Source: SIG440 sp045579055
GTDB taxonomy: Bacteria; Bacillota; Clostridia; Monoglobales; Monoglobaceae
Direction: 5' to 3'
Length of the DNA stretch: 13,919 nucleotides
NCBI GenBank assembly: GCA_045579055.1
Contig: JAZNLK010000141.1
Span: 1-13,919, forward strand
The position numbers and the translations under genes are program-made. The stretch's first letter is position 1. Each line of letters starts with the position of its first letter. Below are positions 13,908 through 13,919 of the stretch, piece by piece. The notes beneath the pieces were generated by a model. The model was not told the origin of the DNA. It was given only the letters and a program-made list of their open reading frames with translations, and did not search any database.

Positions 13908-13919
13908 ATAGCTTTGCAC

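Overview
The window looks like chromosomal DNA of a low-GC anaerobic Firmicute, most likely class Clostridia (Oscillospirales/Lachnospirales-like). The main evidence is the IspH-ribosomal protein S1 fusion, which is characteristic of Clostridia, together with strong AGGAGG ribosome binding sites, AT-rich spacers and Firmicute-type -35/-10 promoters. No mobile element, CRISPR array or rRNA is visible.

Layout. (1) Bases 1-70 may hold the last codons of a plus-strand gene, followed by a perfect 16-bp terminator hairpin. (2) Bases 113-586 carry five tRNA genes on the minus strand, in transcription order Gly(TCC), Arg(TCT), His(GTG), Gln(TTG), Lys(TTT). All encode CCA and all can be read from one fully consensus promoter at 626-654. 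(3) Bases 817-5714 form a divergent sugar-related locus. An AraC regulator and a DUF4432 aldose-epimerase-like protein run leftward; a 702-aa glycoside-hydrolase-like protein and a creatininase-family metal hydrolase run rightward. The two arms share a 110-bp control region in which a 12-bp inverted repeat covers both -10 elements. The substrate is unknown, and this is the least described part of the window. (4) Bases 5759-10113 form a phosphate module: a Na/Pi cotransporter with a C-terminal PhoU-like domain (leftward) and a PhoP/PhoR-type two-component system (rightward), divergent from a spacer with 11-bp-periodic TTAACA-type repeats that resemble PhoP boxes. (5) Bases 10150-13907 hold two housekeeping genes on the minus strand: the IspH-S1 fusion (isoprenoid synthesis plus a five-domain S1 RNA-binding protein), then murD (peptidoglycan precursor synthesis).

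How the parts work together. The AraC protein probably senses a sugar-like ligand through its cupin domain and controls both arms of the sugar locus. The likely order of action is release of a sugar unit by the hydrolase-like enzyme, binding or anomer conversion by the DUF4432 protein, and hydrolysis of a cyclic intermediate by the creatininase-family enzyme; no transporter gene is present, so uptake must be encoded elsewhere. The phosphate module appears self-contained: the sensor kinase and regulator would act on the repeats between the two transcription units and so control their own expression and the transporter. Convergent gene ends are closed by long bidirectional hairpins at 5723-5752 and 10115-10151.
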